Positions 6,365-14,068 are shown, counted from the first letter of the stretch. The stretch: 15,981 nt of DNA from DAIDJM01 sp964250215 (GCA_964250215.1 CAXUEX010000061.1:1-15981); one strand, 5' to 3'. Notes: a model not told the origin generated them from the letters alone. Numbers and translations: made by a program.

Positions 6365-6732
6365 CACAGCACCTCTGGCGCGAGCGAGATGATCTTCATG
6401 AACTTCCGCGCGCGCAGCTCGCGCACCACGGGGCCGAAGATGCGCGTGCCGATCGGTTCCTGCTGCTTGTTGATCAGCACGGCGGCGTTGCGATCGAAGC
6501 GGATGGCGCTGCCATCGGGGCGGCGCACCGGATAGGCGGTGCGCACGATCACCGCCTGGTGCACGTCGCCCTTCTTCACCTTGCCGCGCGGGATCGCTTC
6601 CTGAATAGCAACGACAATGACGTCGCCCACCGAAGCGGTCTTGCGCTTCGAGCCGCCGAGCACCTTGATGCACTGCACGCGGCGCGCGCCGGAATTGTCG
6701 GCGACATCGAGATTGGTTTCGGGATGGATCAT
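6364..6732 (-). CDS. rplN: 50S ribosomal protein L14
   Basis: Contacts 16S rRNA helix 14 to form an intersubunit bridge and is the docking site of ribosome silencing factor RsfS (family knowledge). Exactly 122 residues, the invariant L14 length. Signature stretches are LDVADNSGARRVQCIKVLGGSKR (8-30), GDVIVVAIQEAIPRGKVKKGDV (36-57), YPVRRPDGSAIRFDRNAAVLIN (67-88) and the C terminus GPVVRELRARKFMKIISLAPEVL (100-122). The gene follows rpsQ after 11 nt and is conventionally the first gene of the spc operon, but no separate promoter is evident in so short a gap. Confidence 0.99.
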   Translation of the reverse strand: MIHPETNLDVADNSGARRVQCIKVLGGSKRKTASVGDVIVVAIQEAIPRGKVKKGDVHQAVIVRTAYPVRRPDGSAIRFDRNAAVLINKQQEPIGTRIFGPVVRELRARKFMKIISLAPEVL

Positions 6733-6743
6733 CTATGCCTCCC

Positions 6744-7049
6744 TCACGCCGGTGGATGCGCGTGCTGCGCCGCGGCGGCCGCCACCGCATCTTCCGGCGC
6801 GGTGCCGAGCGCGGTGCCGTTGCGTTCGATCACGGTCCATGTCTTGCGCTTGCTGATCGGCGGGCATTCCACGATGCGCACGAGATCGCCGGTGTGGCAT
6901 TCGTTCGCCTCGTCATGCGCCGCGTATTTCTTCGAGCGCCGGATGAATTTCTTGTAGAGCGGATGCATGATGCGGCGATCGACAAGCACCGTGACGGTCT
7001 TGTCCATCTTGTCGCTGGTCACGCGGCCGGTGAGCACACGCCTGGGCAT
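6744..7049 (-). CDS. rpsQ: 30S ribosomal protein S17 with alanine-rich C-terminal extension
   Basis: Primary 16S rRNA-binding protein of the 5' domain with an OB fold. The 101-residue product has MPRRVLTGRVTSDKMDKTVTVLV (1-23), the loop HPLYKKFIRRSKKYAAHDE (29-47) and the S17 signature GDLVRIVECPPISKRKTWTVIE (54-75). Beyond about residue 82 there is an extra tail, APEDAVAAAAAQHAHPPA, making it longer than the usual 80-88; the tail is low-complexity and probably disordered. An upstream in-frame extension into rpmC and rplP is a shadow: ATG at 7049 has AGAGGA 4 nt upstream, overlapping the rpmC stop. Gap to rpmC is 8 nt. Confidence 0.97.
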   Translation of the reverse strand: MPRRVLTGRVTSDKMDKTVTVLVDRRIMHPLYKKFIRRSKKYAAHDEANECHTGDLVRIVECPPISKRKTWTVIERNGTALGTAPEDAVAAAAAQHAHPPA

Positions 7050-7057
7050 CGGTTCCT

Positions 7058-7264
7058 CTACGCTTTCGCGGCCGAGCGCGTCTGCTCGGCCAAGATGGTT
7101 TTCACGCGCGCGATGTCGCGCCGCACGACCTGGACGCGGGCGAGCCCCTCGTTCTGGCCGGTGGCGCGCTGGAAGCGCAGGTTGAATTGTTCGCGACGCA
7201 AATCGAGCAGCATGGTTTCGAGCTGATCGCGGCTTTTGGCGCGGATGTCGGCGGCTTTGGTCAT
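7058..7264 (-). CDS. rpmC: 50S ribosomal protein L29
   Basis: Small protein at the polypeptide exit tunnel that, with L23, forms the docking site for trigger factor and SRP (family knowledge). The 68-residue product is nearly all helical, with the L29 signature QLETMLLDLRREQFNLRFQRATGQNEGLARVQVVRRDIARVKTIL (14-58), including the L-x-x-x-L-x-x-L-R-x-E-x-F-x-L-R-x-Q-x-A-T-G-Q core. It starts 3 nt after the rplP stop. Confidence 0.97.
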   Translation of the reverse strand: MTKAADIRAKSRDQLETMLLDLRREQFNLRFQRATGQNEGLARVQVVRRDIARVKTILAEQTRSAAKA

Positions 7265-7267
7265 GGC

Positions 7268-7684
7268 TCAGCCCTCCCCCGCGCGGGTGACGAATTTCGT
7301 CTTGATCGGCAGTTTCGCCGCGCCGAGCGTGAGCGCCTGCAGCGCGAGATCGGGCGGCACGCCGTCGATCTCGAACATGATGCGGCCGGGCTTGACGCGG
7401 CACACCCAGAATTCCGGGCTGCCCTTGCCGGAACCCATCCGCACCTCGGCGGGCTTGGTGGAAACCGGCACGTCCGGAAAAATCCGGATCCACACGCGGC
7501 CGGCTCGCTTCATGGCGCGCGTGATGGCGCGGCGCGCGGCTTCGATCTGGCGCGCGGTGACGCGTTCGGGCTCCAGCGCCTTCAGCCCGAACTGGCCGAA
7601 ATTGAGCGCGGTTCCGCCCTTGGCGACGCCGTGGATGCGGCCCTTGTGGGCCTTGCGGTATTTGGTGCGTTTCGGGGATAGCAT
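7268..7684 (-). CDS. rplP: 50S ribosomal protein L16
   Basis: Lies by the A-site and helps position aminoacyl-tRNA. The 138-residue product begins MLSPKRTKYRKAHKGRIHG (1-19), with the standard L16 N terminus, and contains GRVWIRIFPDVPVSTKPAEVRMGSGKGSPEFWV (62-94). R82 in EVRMGSGKG corresponds to the arginine that is hydroxylated by the YcfD oxygenase in E. coli. The segment PGRIMFEIDGVP (99-110) is also typical. Length agrees with the family (136-140). It starts 12 nt after the rpsC stop. Confidence 0.98.
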   Translation of the reverse strand: MLSPKRTKYRKAHKGRIHGVAKGGTALNFGQFGLKALEPERVTARQIEAARRAITRAMKRAGRVWIRIFPDVPVSTKPAEVRMGSGKGSPEFWVCRVKPGRIMFEIDGVPPDLALQALTLGAAKLPIKTKFVTRAGEG

Positions 7685-7696
7685 GATTTCCGACCG

Positions 7697-8374
7697 TTAC
7701 CGCTGCGGCGCCTGTTCGGCGGCCCGGCGATCCTGCGCACTCGGGTCGTGCGCCAGAATTTCACCTTTGAAGATCCACACCTTCACACCGCAGGTGCCAT
7801 AGGTGGTTTTTGCCGTGGCCGTGCCGAAATCGATATCGGCGCGCAGCGTGTGCAGCGGCACACGGCCTTCGCGATACCATTCTACGCGGGCGATTTCGGC
7901 ACCGCCGAGGCGGCCGCCGCAATTGATGCGGATGCCCTGGGCGCCCAGCCGCATCGCCGATTGCACGGCGCGCTTCATGGCGCGGCGGAAAGCCACGCGG
8001 CGTTCGAGCTGCTGCGCGATGTTCTCGGCCACCAGCGTGGCATCGATTTCCGGCTTGCGGATTTCGACGATGTTCAGCGACACGTCGGCATTCGCCATCT
8101 TCGCCAGATCGCGGCGAAGGTTTTCAATGTCCTGGCCCTTCTTGCCGATCACCACGCCGGGGCGCGCCGCATAGATCGTCACGCGCGGCTTTTTCGCCGG
8201 CCGTTCGATGACGACGCGCGACACGCCGGCGCCCGAGAGCTTGCGGCGCAGATGCGACCGCAGCGCCAGATCGTCATGCAGCAGCTTGGCATAATCGCCG
8301 CCGGCAAACCACCGGCTATCCCAGGTGCGATTGATGCCGAGGCGGAGCCCGACCGGATTGACCTTGTGACCCAT
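7697..8374 (-). CDS. rpsC: 30S ribosomal protein S3
   Basis: Part of the mRNA entry tunnel in the 30S head, with mRNA-unwinding activity shared with S4 and S5. The 225-residue product opens MGHKVNPVGLRLGINR, has a type II KH domain with the GxxG loop GKKG at 77-80 (in RPGVVIGKKGQDIENLRRDL), and a C-terminal domain bearing the S3 signature GIRINCGGRLGGAEIARVEWYREGRVPLHTLRADIDFGTATAKTTYGTCGVKVWIFKGE (approximately 147-205). It ends in a charged tail. Length lies within 210-235. It starts 3 nt after the rplV stop. Confidence 0.99.
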   Translation of the reverse strand: MGHKVNPVGLRLGINRTWDSRWFAGGDYAKLLHDDLALRSHLRRKLSGAGVSRVVIERPAKKPRVTIYAARPGVVIGKKGQDIENLRRDLAKMANADVSLNIVEIRKPEIDATLVAENIAQQLERRVAFRRAMKRAVQSAMRLGAQGIRINCGGRLGGAEIARVEWYREGRVPLHTLRADIDFGTATAKTTYGTCGVKVWIFKGEILAHDPSAQDRRAAEQAPQR

Positions 8375-8377
8375 GTA

Positions 8378-8773
8378 TCAGGCTGCCTTCTCGTCGGCCG
8401 GGCTTTGCAGCTCGGCAACCACGATTTTGAGGTGGCTGAACCATTTTTCCACGCGCGCCGCGCGGCCGCGGCCGCGCGCATGGAAGCGGCGCATCACCAC
8501 GGAGCGGCCAACCTCGGCGTGCGTCACCACCAGCAGATCGACATCGAGTTGGTGGTTGTTCTCGGCATTCGCGATGGCACTCTCCAGCCCCTTGCGCACC
8601 GCGTGGGCGATGCGGCGCTTGCTGAAGGTGAGATCGGCGACCGCCTGGCTGGCGCGCTTGTTGCGGATCATCGCGGCAACCAGGTTCAACTTGCGCGGGC
8701 TGCAGCGAAGGTTGCTCACGATCGCCTGCGCTTCGGTGTCCGCCAACATGCGAGGCATTCCGGGCTTGCTCAT
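8378..8773 (-). CDS. rplV: 50S ribosomal protein L22
   Basis: Lines the narrow part of the exit tunnel with a long beta-hairpin that macrolides and arrest peptides contact. The 131-residue product contains AQAIVSNLRCSPRKLNLVAAMIRNK (15-39), the typical L22 core, AHAVRKGLESAIANAENNHQLDVDLLVV (56-83) and the hairpin GRSVVMRRFHARGRGRAARVEK (89-110). It is longer than E. coli L22 (110) because of both termini, as in many alphaproteobacteria. A start 27 codons upstream lies inside rpsS and is not L22-like; ATG at 8773 comes one base after the rpsS TGA. Confidence 0.97.
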   Translation of the reverse strand: MSKPGMPRMLADTEAQAIVSNLRCSPRKLNLVAAMIRNKRASQAVADLTFSKRRIAHAVRKGLESAIANAENNHQLDVDLLVVTHAEVGRSVVMRRFHARGRGRAARVEKWFSHLKIVVAELQSPADEKAA

Positions 8774-8774
8774 C

Positions 8775-9053
8775 TCAGCCTCGCTTCGCCTTCTTGTCGG
8801 CCGCGTGGCCGGTGAACGTGCGGGTGGGCGAGAATTCGCCGAATTTGTGGCCAACCATGTTTTCGTTCACCTGCACGGGCAGGAATTTGTGCCCGTTATA
8901 CACCCCGAACGTCAGGCCGACGAATTGCGGCAGGATCGTGCTGCGGCGCGACCAGATCTTGATGATCTCGTTGCGGCCGGATGCGCGGGAGGCATCGGCC
9001 TTGGCCAGCAGATACCCGTCCACAAACGGGCCTTTCCATACGGAACGCGCCAT
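8775..9053 (-). CDS. rpsS: 30S ribosomal protein S19
   Basis: Head protein of the 30S subunit that complexes with S13 near the A and P sites. Exactly 92 residues, the usual length, beginning MARSVWKGPFVDGYLLAK (1-18) and containing the signature IIKIWSRRSTILPQFVGLTFGVYNGHKFLPVQVNENMVGHKFGEFSPTRTF (30-80). It starts two bases after the rplB stop and ends one base before rplV, so the trio is likely translated in coupling. Confidence 0.99.
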   Translation of the reverse strand: MARSVWKGPFVDGYLLAKADASRASGRNEIIKIWSRRSTILPQFVGLTFGVYNGHKFLPVQVNENMVGHKFGEFSPTRTFTGHAADKKAKRG

Positions 9054-9055
9054 CG

Positions 9056-9886
9056 TTACTTGCCCTTGCTCGCGCGGCGGATGATCAAGCGATCAGTCCG
9101 CTTGTTGACGCGCGTTTTGTAGCCCTTGGTGGGTTTGCCCCAGGGCGTGACCGGATGCCGACCGCCGCTGGTGCGGCCTTCGCCGCCGCCATGCGGGTGG
9201 TCCACCGGGTTCATCACCACGCCGCGGTTGTGCGGCCGGCGGCCAAGCCAGCGGCTGCGGCCCGCCTTGCCGATATGCTGGTTCATGTTGTCGGGGTTCG
9301 AAACCGCGCCGATCGTCGCCATGCATTCGGCGCGCACCATGCGCAGCTCGCCCGATTGCAGTTTCACCTGCGCGTAGCCGGCATCTTTCCCCACCAACTG
9401 GCCATACGTGCCGGCGGCGCGCGCGATCTTGCCGCCAGCACCTGGTTTCATTTCGATGTTGTGGATGATGGTGCCGACCGGAATCGCCGCCAACGGCATC
9501 GCGTTGCCCGGCTTGATATCGACGCGCGCGCCCGCCACCACGGCATCGCCCGCGCGCAGGCGCTGCGGTGCCAGTATATAGGCGAGCTCGCCATCCCGAT
9601 ACTTGATCAGTGCGATGAAGGCGGTACGGTTCGGATCGTATTCCAGCCGCTCGACGGTGGCGGGCATGTCGAACTTGCGGCGCTTGAAATCGACGATCCG
9701 GTAGCTCTGCTTGTGGCCGCCGCCGCGGAAGCGGCTGGTGGTGCGGCCATGATTGTTGCGGCCGCCGCTATGCGACTTGCCTTCGGTGAGCTGCTTGACC
9801 GGCTTGCCTTTGTGCAGCTCGGAGCGGTCGATCAGGATCGTGCCGCGCAGGCTGGGCGTGACCGGGTTGAAATGCTTGAGCGCCAT
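9056..9886 (-). CDS. rplB: 50S ribosomal protein L2
   Basis: One of the most conserved 23S rRNA-binding proteins, close to the peptidyl-transferase centre and needed for subunit joining. The 276-residue product shows KSHSGGRNNHGRTTSRFRGGGHKQSYR (37-63), the SH3-like and OB domains, and the L2 signature PVDHPHGGGEGRTSGGRHPVTPWG (227-250), with H230 matching the functionally important E. coli H229. Length is canonical (273-279). The ATG at 9886 shares a base with the rplW TAA (TAATG), a typical coupled start. Confidence 0.99.
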   Translation of the reverse strand: MALKHFNPVTPSLRGTILIDRSELHKGKPVKQLTEGKSHSGGRNNHGRTTSRFRGGGHKQSYRIVDFKRRKFDMPATVERLEYDPNRTAFIALIKYRDGELAYILAPQRLRAGDAVVAGARVDIKPGNAMPLAAIPVGTIIHNIEMKPGAGGKIARAAGTYGQLVGKDAGYAQVKLQSGELRMVRAECMATIGAVSNPDNMNQHIGKAGRSRWLGRRPHNRGVVMNPVDHPHGGGEGRTSGGRHPVTPWGKPTKGYKTRVNKRTDRLIIRRASKGK

Positions 9887-10221
9887 TATGCGAGGCCCGT
9901 GGTGAGATCGATCGACTGGCCTTCCTGCAACTGCACATAGGCCTTCTTCACGTCGGAACGCTTGCCGGGGCGGCCGCGGAAACGCTTGGCCTTGCCTTTC
10001 TGCACGAGCGTGTTCACGCCGGTAACATTCACGCCGAACAGCGTTTCCACCGCGCGCTTGATTTCCGGCTTGCTCGCGTCGATGGCGACGCGAAACACCA
10101 CCTGGCTGCGTTCGGACAGCAGCGTGGCCTTTTCCGTGATCACCGGCGAGCGGACGATTTCGTACATCGACTCGCGCGACATGTTCGCGGCGCGGGATTG
10201 CGCGGCAGCGATGCGGTTCAT
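9886..10221 (-). CDS. rplW: 50S ribosomal protein L23
   Basis: Forms the exit-tunnel docking site for trigger factor, SRP and SecYEG. The 111-residue product has YEIVRSPVITEKATLLSERSQVVFRVAIDASKPEIKRAVETLFGVNVTGVNTLV (20-73), which is the L23 core, and KRFRGRPGKRSDVKKAYVQLQEGQSID (79-105). The N terminus is about 13 residues longer than common. I kept the first ATG (10221) because it overlaps the rplD TGA as ATGA and has AAGGAG 8 nt upstream, while the ATG at 10182 has no visible ribosome-binding site. Confidence 0.97.
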   Translation of the reverse strand: MNRIAAAQSRAANMSRESMYEIVRSPVITEKATLLSERSQVVFRVAIDASKPEIKRAVETLFGVNVTGVNTLVQKGKAKRFRGRPGKRSDVKKAYVQLQEGQSIDLTTGLA

Positions 10222-10835
10222 GCCAGGCGCTCCTTCAGCGCGGCCACGGCGTCGGCGGTGATGGCGAGCATGTCGTGGCGCAGGATGTCGTAGACGTTGG
10301 CGCCGGCGGTGGGCAGCACGTCGATGCCGTGGATGTTGCGGCTGGCGCGCAGAAACGCCGGCTCGACCGCGCGATCGATGATCAGCACCGACTGCCAGCC
10401 GAGCGTTTTGAACTTGGCGGCGAGTTCCTTGGTTTTTCCCGATCCGTTGGCGGCGGCTTCGAGCACAATCAGCTTGCCTTCGGCCTGCTTTTGCGACAGC
10501 GCCGAAATCAGGCCGAGCCGCCGCACCTTCTTCGGCAGATCGTAGCCGTGGTCGCGCACCACCGGCCCGTGCACCCGGCCGCCGGTGCGGAATTGCGGTG
10601 CCCGCAGGCTACCCTGGCGCGCATTGCCGGTGCCCTTCTGCTTGTAGGGCTTGCGCGTGGTGCCGGAGACTTCGCCCATGCCCTTGGTTTTGTGCGTGCC
10701 GGCGCGGCGCTTCTGCAATTGCCAGTGCACCACGCGGGCCATGATGTCGGCGCGCGGGCTGGCGGCGAAAATCTCGTCCGGCAGGTCGGCGGTGCCGGCG
10801 CTGCCATTGTCGAGCGTGCGGATTTCGGTCTGCAT
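10218..10835 (-). CDS. rplD: 50S ribosomal protein L4
   Basis: Structural protein of the 50S tunnel; in E. coli it also autoregulates the S10 operon (family knowledge; no such leader was recognised here). The 205-residue product has the extended tunnel loop from about 45 to 100: AGTHKTKGMGEVSGTTRKPYKQKGTGNARQGSLRAPQFRTGGRVHGP, with the K-x-KGTG-x-AR-x-G-S-x-R-x-P-x-x-x-GG core. The Rossmann-like domain continues through LIVLEAAANGSGKTKEL and LIIDRAVEPAFLRASRNI. Length is normal (about 205). It starts 8 nt after rplC and overlaps rplW by 4 nt. Confidence 0.98.
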   Translation of the reverse strand: MQTEIRTLDNGSAGTADLPDEIFAASPRADIMARVVHWQLQKRRAGTHKTKGMGEVSGTTRKPYKQKGTGNARQGSLRAPQFRTGGRVHGPVVRDHGYDLPKKVRRLGLISALSQKQAEGKLIVLEAAANGSGKTKELAAKFKTLGWQSVLIIDRAVEPAFLRASRNIHGIDVLPTAGANVYDILRHDMLAITADAVAALKERLA

Positions 10836-10843
10836 GATCGGCC

Positions 10844-11518
10844 TCAGCCCGCGATCGCGGCAGGATAGGGCGCATCGGCCGGGCGGGCGCGCTTCACCGC
10901 GTCGCGCACCAGCACGTAATCGCCCTTCGCCCCGGGCACGGCGCCCGTGAGCATGATCAGGTTCTGCTCGACATCGATGCGCGCCACTTCGAGATTCTGC
11001 GTGGTGATGCGTTCGTGGCCGAGATGGCCGGCCATCTTCTTGTTCTTGAAGGTGCGGCCCGGATCCTGGCGGTTGCCGGTGGAACCCGGGCTGCGATGGC
11101 TGATGGAGACGCCGTGGCTGGCTTCGAGCCCGGCGAAATTCCAGCGCTTCATCACGCCCGCGAAACCCTTGCCCTTGCTGGTGCCGGTGACATCCACTTT
11201 CTGGCCGGGCACGAAATGCGCCGCGGTGAGCACGGCGCCGGGTTCCAGCACCGCATCGGCGCTGACGCGGAATTCCACAAGACGGCGGCGAGGCTCCACC
11301 TTGACGCGCGCGAAATGGCCGCGCTGCGCTTTGCTGACGTTCTTCACCTTCGCCAGCGTGGTGCCGAGCTGCACCGCAGTGTAGCCATCACGTTCCTGGC
11401 TCCGCGCATCCACCACCTGCACCGCATCGAGATGCAGCACGGTGACGGGCACATGCGTGCCGTCATCGCGGAAAATCCGGGTCATGCCCAGTTTGCGGGC
11501 GATCAATCCCGTGCGCAT
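10844..11518 (-). CDS. rplC: 50S ribosomal protein L3
   Basis: Binds near the 3' end of 23S rRNA and reaches the peptidyl-transferase centre. The 224-residue product begins MRTGLIARKLGMTRIFRDDG (1-20) and contains the L3 signature FAGVMKRWNFAGLEASHGVSISHRSPGSTGNRQDPGRTFKNKKMAGHLG (119-167). Q151 in GNRQDPGR is the glutamine that PrmB methylates in E. coli. Length fits the alphaproteobacterial norm (about 220-240). A longer open frame upstream crosses rpsJ and part of tuf and is rejected; ATG at 11518 has GAGG 6 nt upstream next to the rpsJ stop and gives the canonical N terminus. Confidence 0.98.
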   Translation of the reverse strand: MRTGLIARKLGMTRIFRDDGTHVPVTVLHLDAVQVVDARSQERDGYTAVQLGTTLAKVKNVSKAQRGHFARVKVEPRRRLVEFRVSADAVLEPGAVLTAAHFVPGQKVDVTGTSKGKGFAGVMKRWNFAGLEASHGVSISHRSPGSTGNRQDPGRTFKNKKMAGHLGHERITTQNLEVARIDVEQNLIMLTGAVPGAKGDYVLVRDAVKRARPADAPYPAAIAG

Positions 11519-11526
11519 CGCATCCT

Positions 11527-11835
11527 CTAAATCTTGATCTCGACATCCACGCCGGAGGCGAGATCGAGCTTCATCAGCGCATCGACCGTCTGCGGCGTGG
11601 GTTCGACGATGTCCAGCAGCCGACGATGCGTGCGAATTTCGAACTGCTCGCGGCTTTTCTTGTCGATATGCGGCGAGCGGTTCACGGTGAACCGCTCGAT
11701 ATGCGTGGGCAGCGGAATGGGACCGCGGACGCGCGCACCCGTGCGTTTCGCCGTGTTCACGATTTCCCGAGTGCTGTTGTCCAGCACGCGGTGATCGTAC
11801 GCCTTGAGGCGAATGCGGATGTTCTGGTTGTCCAT
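11527..11835 (-). CDS. rpsJ: 30S ribosomal protein S10
   Basis: 30S head protein that doubles as transcription antitermination factor NusE, partnering NusB and NusG. The 102-residue product matches the family length and shows QNIRIRLKAYDHRVLDNSTREIVNTAKRTGARVRGPIPLPT (4-44), the signature RGPIPLPT, and ERFTVNRSPHIDKKSREQFEIRTHRRLLDI (47-76). It lies 26 bp after tuf with only a weak GGA ribosome-binding sequence and no clear promoter, so the S10 genes are probably read from the str promoter (inference). Confidence 0.99.
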   Translation of the reverse strand: MDNQNIRIRLKAYDHRVLDNSTREIVNTAKRTGARVRGPIPLPTHIERFTVNRSPHIDKKSREQFEIRTHRRLLDIVEPTPQTVDALMKLDLASGVDVEIKI

Positions 11836-11861
11836 GGCGGTATGTCCGTGCCCTGCCCCGC

Positions 11862-13049
11862 TCAGGCCGTGATCTTCGCCACAACGCCGGCGCCAACGGT
11901 TCGGCCACCCTCGCGGATCGCGAAGCGCAGGCCTTCATCCATCGCGATCGGCGCGATCAGCGTGACATCCATCGAGATGTTGTCGCCGGGCATCACCATC
12001 TCCACGCCTTCCGGCAGCTCCACGACGCCGGTGACGTCGGTGGTGCGGAAATAGAATTGCGGCCGGTAATTGGTGAAAAACGGCGTGTGGCGGCCGCCCT
12101 CCTCCTTGGTCAGCACATAGGCTTCCGCCTTGAACTTGGTGTGCGGCGTGATCGAGCCGGGCTTAGCCACCACCTGGCCGCGCTCCACGTCCTCGCGCTT
12201 GGTGCCGCGCAGCAGCGCGCCGATGTTGTCGCCGGCCTCGCCGCGATCGAGCAGCTTGCGGAACATCTCCACGCCGGTGACAACCGTTTTCTGCGTCGGC
12301 CGGATGCCGACGATCTCGACTTCGTCGCCGACGTTTACGATGCCGCGCTCGACACGGCCGGTGACGACCGTGCCGCGGCCGGAGATGGAGAACACGTCCT
12401 CGATCGGCATCAAAAACGGCCGGTCGATCGCGCGCTCGGGCTGCGGGATGTAGGCGTCCACCGCGGCCATCAGCTCCAGCACCGCCTGCTCGCCGATTTC
12501 GGGCGTCTTGTCTTCCAGCGCGGCGACGGCCGAGCCCTTGATGATGGGGATGTCGTCGCCCGGGAACTGGTAGCTGGTGAGCAGATCGCGCACTTCCAGC
12601 TCCACCAGCTCCACCAGTTCCGGATCGGCAATGTCCATCTTGTTGAGGAACACCACCAGTGCCGGCACGCCGACCTGGCGGGCCAGCAAGATGTGCTCGC
12701 GCGTCTGCGGCATGGGGCCGTCGGCGGCGGAGACCACCAAAATGGCGCCGTCCATCTGCGCCGCACCCGTGATCATGTTCTTCACGTAGTCGGCGTGGCC
12801 GGGGCAATCGACATGCGCGTAATGCCGGTTCTTGGTTTCGTATTCCACGTGCGCGGTGCTGATGGTGATGCCGCGGGCGCGCTCCTCCGGCGCCTTGTCG
12901 ATTTGATCGTAGGCGGTGAACGTGGCGCCCCCGGTCTTGGCCAGGATCTTGGTAATCGCCGCGGTCAGCGACGTCTTGCCATGATCGACATGGCCGATCG
13001 TGCCGATGTTGCAGTGCGGCTTGTTGCGCTCGAATTTCGCCTTCGCCAT
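11862..13049 (-). CDS. tuf: Elongation factor Tu
   Basis: GTPase that delivers aminoacyl-tRNA to the ribosomal A site. The 395-residue product has all G-motifs: G1 GHVDHGKT (19-26), G2 RGITI (59-63), G3 DCPGH (81-85, with catalytic H85), G4 NKMD (136-139) and G5 GSA (172-174). Domain 2 follows from about 210 (RPFLMPIEDVFSISGRGTVVTGRVERG) and domain 3 from about 305, ending GGRTVGAGVVAKI. Length is normal (394-396). ATG at 13049 has GGAGAG 6 nt upstream. It follows rpsG directly after 34 bp, whereas fusA usually stands between them. Many proteobacteria have a second tuf elsewhere; this window cannot tell. Confidence 0.99.
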   Translation of the reverse strand: MAKAKFERNKPHCNIGTIGHVDHGKTSLTAAITKILAKTGGATFTAYDQIDKAPEERARGITISTAHVEYETKNRHYAHVDCPGHADYVKNMITGAAQMDGAILVVSAADGPMPQTREHILLARQVGVPALVVFLNKMDIADPELVELVELEVRDLLTSYQFPGDDIPIIKGSAVAALEDKTPEIGEQAVLELMAAVDAYIPQPERAIDRPFLMPIEDVFSISGRGTVVTGRVERGIVNVGDEVEIVGIRPTQKTVVTGVEMFRKLLDRGEAGDNIGALLRGTKREDVERGQVVAKPGSITPHTKFKAEAYVLTKEEGGRHTPFFTNYRPQFYFRTTDVTGVVELPEGVEMVMPGDNISMDVTLIAPIAMDEGLRFAIREGGRTVGAGVVAKITA

Positions 13050-13083
13050 CGTCGTCTCTCCGGTCCCGGAAACTTGGGGGTTA

Positions 13084-13560
13084 TTACCAGCGGTAGTGGC
13101 TGAATGCCTTGTTGGCTTCGGCCATGCGGTGCGTGTCCTCGCGCTTCTTCACGGCGGACCCGCGGTTGTTCACGGCGTCGAGCAGTTCGTTGCTCAGCCG
13201 GTCTTCCATGGTGTGCTCGCCGCGCTTGCGGGCGGCGTCGATCAGCCAGCGGATGGCCAGCGCCTGGCGGCGCTCGGTGCGCACTTCCACCGGCACCTGG
13301 TAGGTCGCGCCGCCGACGCGGCGGCTGCGCACTTCCACCGCCGGCTTCACGTTGTCCATCGCCTCATGGAACATGCGCACCGGGTCGGCTTGGCTGCCGC
13401 CGCGCTTCTTCAGCACGTCGAGCGCGCCATAAACAATCGTTTCGGCGGCGGATTTCTTCCCGTCGTACATCAGCGCGTTCATGAAGCGCGTGATGACGAT
13501 GTCGCCGAATTTCGGATCGGGCAGGATTTCGCGCTTCACCGCGCGGCGGCGGCGGCTCAT
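13084..13560 (-). CDS. rpsG: 30S ribosomal protein S7
   Basis: Nucleates assembly of the 16S 3' domain and lines the E site. The 158-residue product starts MSRRRRAVKREILPDPKFGD and has the S7 signature around ITRFMNALMYDGKKSAAETIVYGALD (23-48), plus VEVRSRRVGGATYQVPVEVRTERRQALAIRWLIDAARKR (76-113) and AEANKAFSHYRW (147-158). Length is about the usual 156. Its ATG overlaps the rpsL TGA as ATGA; a longer in-frame reading from upstream is a shadow across rpsL. It ends with tandem stops (TAATAA). The next gene is tuf rather than fusA. Confidence 0.99.
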   Translation of the reverse strand: MSRRRRAVKREILPDPKFGDIVITRFMNALMYDGKKSAAETIVYGALDVLKKRGGSQADPVRMFHEAMDNVKPAVEVRSRRVGGATYQVPVEVRTERRQALAIRWLIDAARKRGEHTMEDRLSNELLDAVNNRGSAVKKREDTHRMAEANKAFSHYRW

Positions 13561-13928
13561 TTCGGCCTCTTCGCGCCGTACAACGACCGGCGCTGCCTTC
13601 GCTTGGCAATGCCCTGCGTATCCAGCACGCCGCGCAGAATATGATACCGCACGCCGGGCAGATCCTTCACCCGGCCGCCGCGGATCAGCACCACGCTGTG
13701 TTCCTGCAGATTGTGGCCCTCGCCTGGGATGTAGCTGACCACCTCGTAGCCGTTCGTGAGCCGCACCTTGGCCACCTTGCGCAAGGCCGAGTTCGGCTTC
13801 TTGGGCGTAGTGGTATAGACGCGCGTGCACACGCCACGCTTCTGCGGGCAGCCCTGCAGCGCGGGCACCTTGTTGCGCTTGGGCGCCGGCTCGCGGCCTT
13901 TGGCGATAAGCTGGTTGATCGTCGGCAT
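13557..13928 (-). CDS. rpsL: 30S ribosomal protein S12
   Basis: Decoding-centre protein that monitors codon-anticodon pairing. The 123-residue product begins MPTINQLIAKGREPAPKRNKVPALQGCPQKRGVC and contains TPKKPNSALRKVAKVRL (41-57), GHNLQEHSVVLIRGGRVKDLPGVRYH (71-96) and a basic tail. K43 and K88, where replacements give streptomycin resistance, are wild type, and D89 is the usual methylthiolation residue. An in-frame ATG 11 codons upstream (13961) would add MARNRGANRGR; I prefer 13928 because it gives the canonical N terminus and has AGAGG 4 nt upstream. It is the first gene after the probable str promoter. Confidence 0.98.
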   Translation of the reverse strand: MPTINQLIAKGREPAPKRNKVPALQGCPQKRGVCTRVYTTTPKKPNSALRKVAKVRLTNGYEVVSYIPGEGHNLQEHSVVLIRGGRVKDLPGVRYHILRGVLDTQGIAKRRQRRSLYGAKRPK

Positions 13929-14047
13929 GCGGCCTCTGTTTGCACCTCTGTTCCGGGCCATGGTCCTGGGCGGATCGCCGGATTGCCAAGCAAAGCACCC
14001 GCAACGGAGGGCATCCGCGCGGGGGCCAGACTGGGCTCACGGCCTAG

Positions 14048-14068
14048 GCCGGCCTTTCGTGGGCCGGC
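14048..14068 (-). other. Inverted repeat in the rpsL leader
   Basis: Seven-base GC-only arms (GCCGGCC and GGCCGGC) with a 7-nt loop. It would form a strong hairpin in the untranslated leader about 57 nt after the predicted transcription start and 120 nt before rpsL. No T tract follows, so it is not a classical terminator. A role in leader stability or attenuation is possible but not shown. Confidence 0.4.

Noticed and set aside
7748..8815. 355-codon plus-strand frame over rpsC and rplV
   Set aside because: Antisense shadow of two unmistakable ribosomal genes, with compositional bias and no motif.
12057..13103. 348-codon plus-strand frame antisense to tuf
   Set aside because: His/Asp/Val-rich antisense shadow of a clear EF-Tu gene; no ribosome-binding site or recognisable domain.
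13929..13961. Longer rpsL start adding 11 residues (MARNRGANRGR)
   Set aside because: The AGGA there is only 2-3 nt from the ATG, and the extension is absent from the usual S12 N terminus; the start at 13928 fits length and family.
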